A DNA stretch of 6,240 nt from an uncultured Coriobacteriaceae bacterium. Its GTDB lineage: Bacteria > Actinomycetota > Coriobacteriia > Coriobacteriales > UMGS124. Shown here piece by piece: positions 5,918 to 6,240 of the stretch. Below the pieces are notes generated by a model. That model was given only the letters and a program-made list of their open reading frames with translations. It made no database searches and was not told the DNA's origin. Positions within the stretch are counted from its first letter, which is position 1, and every line of letters begins with the position of its first letter. The stretch lies in contig USJP01000105.1 in NCBI GenBank assembly GCA_900555105.1, positions 1 to 6,240 of the forward strand, written 5' to 3'. A program made the translations under genes and the position numbers.

Positions 5918-5938
5918 TGCGAGAGAAAGAGTAGTTGT

Positions 5939-6240
5939 ATGCCCAAGTTCAACGTTCGTCGCGCGGTGGCGACTGCGGGCCTGGCTGGCGCCCTGGCCCT
6001 CAGCGGCTCGGCTGTTGCCGCCCTGGCCGACAACGCCGACACTGACCTCAATTCTGGCGAGGTCAATGCTGCGGCTCAGGAAACCATCATTATGTATGTC
6101 GCCAATGGCGGTGCCTTTGCTGACGGCAGTGTCATGCAGCAGGGTGTGACCGACGCCGACGGCTATGCCCGCCAGCCCCTGGCCCCCACGCAGGAGGGCT
6201 ACGAGTTCACTGGCTGGGACTATGACTCCAGCTGCACCAC
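5939..6240 (+). CDS. Secreted surface protein with Listeria-Bacteroides (InlB-type) repeat (3' end outside the window)
   Basis: The first 100 residues of a longer protein are visible. Residues 1-30 form a signal peptide: basic start (Lys3, Arg7, Arg8), hydrophobic core AVATAGLAGALALSGSAVA, and likely cleavage after ALA at 30. A short Asp/Asn/Ala-rich linker follows. From about residue 48 the sequence TIIMYVANGGAFADGS ... GYEFTGWDYD matches the Listeria-Bacteroides repeat (Flg_new) pattern of a strand with NGG and a closing GYxFxGW. Such repeats form small beta-grasp-like modules in surface adhesins and are usually tandem, so a large cell-wall or secreted protein is expected downstream. The ATG at 5939 has the purine-rich GAGAGAAAGAG (5921-5931) about 8 bases upstream. 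The paired arginines do not make a convincing Tat motif, so Sec export is more likely. Anchoring and ligand cannot be judged from this fragment. Confidence 0.87.
   Translation, partial: MPKFNVRRAVATAGLAGALALSGSAVAALADNADTDLNSGEVNAAAQETIIMYVANGGAFADGSVMQQGVTDADGYARQPLAPTQEGYEFTGWDYDSSCT

Larger units (their letters stand above)
5547..5938 (+). other. Long leader/intergenic stretch before the surface-protein gene
   Basis: About 390 bases separate the TATTAT box from the next well-supported gene. I see no known riboswitch that I can name. Contents are a possible 66-codon frame (5624-5824), a candidate promoter (5811-5839), an inverted repeat ACGACC/GGTCGT (5801-5806 and 5828-5833), a small CCCAC/GTGGG hairpin (5845-5860) and a strong hairpin at 5897-5917. 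Codon third positions in the 66-codon frame are clearly less G/C-rich than in the flanking genes. The stretch could be a structured RNA leader, a small gene, or both. Confidence 0.5.

Noticed and set aside
1..6240. CRISPR array, transposase, integrase, tRNA or rRNA gene
   Set aside because: I saw no regularly spaced long direct repeats, no transposase or integrase motifs, and no tRNA- or rRNA-like sequence in the window.

Overview
The window is a GC-rich stretch of bacterial chromosome with closely packed genes, strong Shine-Dalgarno sites and G/C-biased third codon positions. The gene content (a Dpp/Opp-type ABC transporter, a HypA-like protein, a low-specificity threonine aldolase, a YbjQ-family protein and a secreted protein with a Listeria-Bacteroides repeat) fits a high-GC anaerobic Gram-positive. 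A gut Coriobacteriia (Collinsella/Olsenella-like) is my best guess. This rests on style and gene content, not on a marker gene.

Layout. Bases 1-2851 (+) hold the 3' part of a DppC-type permease gene and two complete ATPase genes of the DppD and DppF types, with gaps of only 2 and 6 bases. They form the end of an ABC importer operon whose binding protein and first permease lie upstream. A HypA-like gene (2890-3327, +) follows after 38 bases and is probably read from the same transcript. A perfect 12-bp hairpin (3381-3418) ends that transcript and is placed to stop the convergent one too. On the minus strand, a threonine aldolase gene (4980 down to 3934) is followed by a gene for an unrecognised His/Cys-rich coiled-coil protein (3889 down to 3458). 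Divergent from the aldolase, a YbjQ-family gene (5079-5390, +) ends in a strong terminator (5416-5456).

The last 800 bases change character. A promoter-like region (5485-5546) carries CRP-type dyads, one centred about 42 bases before the predicted start site of a TATTAT -10 box. It leads into a leader of nearly 400 bases with a possible 66-codon small gene, a second candidate promoter and a stable hairpin just before a ribosome binding site. From 5939 a signal-peptide protein with a Listeria-Bacteroides (InlB-type) repeat runs off the window.

How the genes may work together. Metal handling recurs: a transporter family that takes peptides or nickel, a nickel-chaperone homologue, a His/Cys/Met-rich coiled-coil protein and a member of a family annotated as putative heavy-metal binding. 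The HypA-like protein lacks the His2 needed for nickel binding in characterised HypA, so a nickel role is a hypothesis only. The most unusual points are that His2 loss, the in-frame 21-bp repeat carrying three successive TAA stops at the hypA 3' end, the orphan His/Cys-rich coiled-coil gene, and the CRP-like control region before the surface protein.
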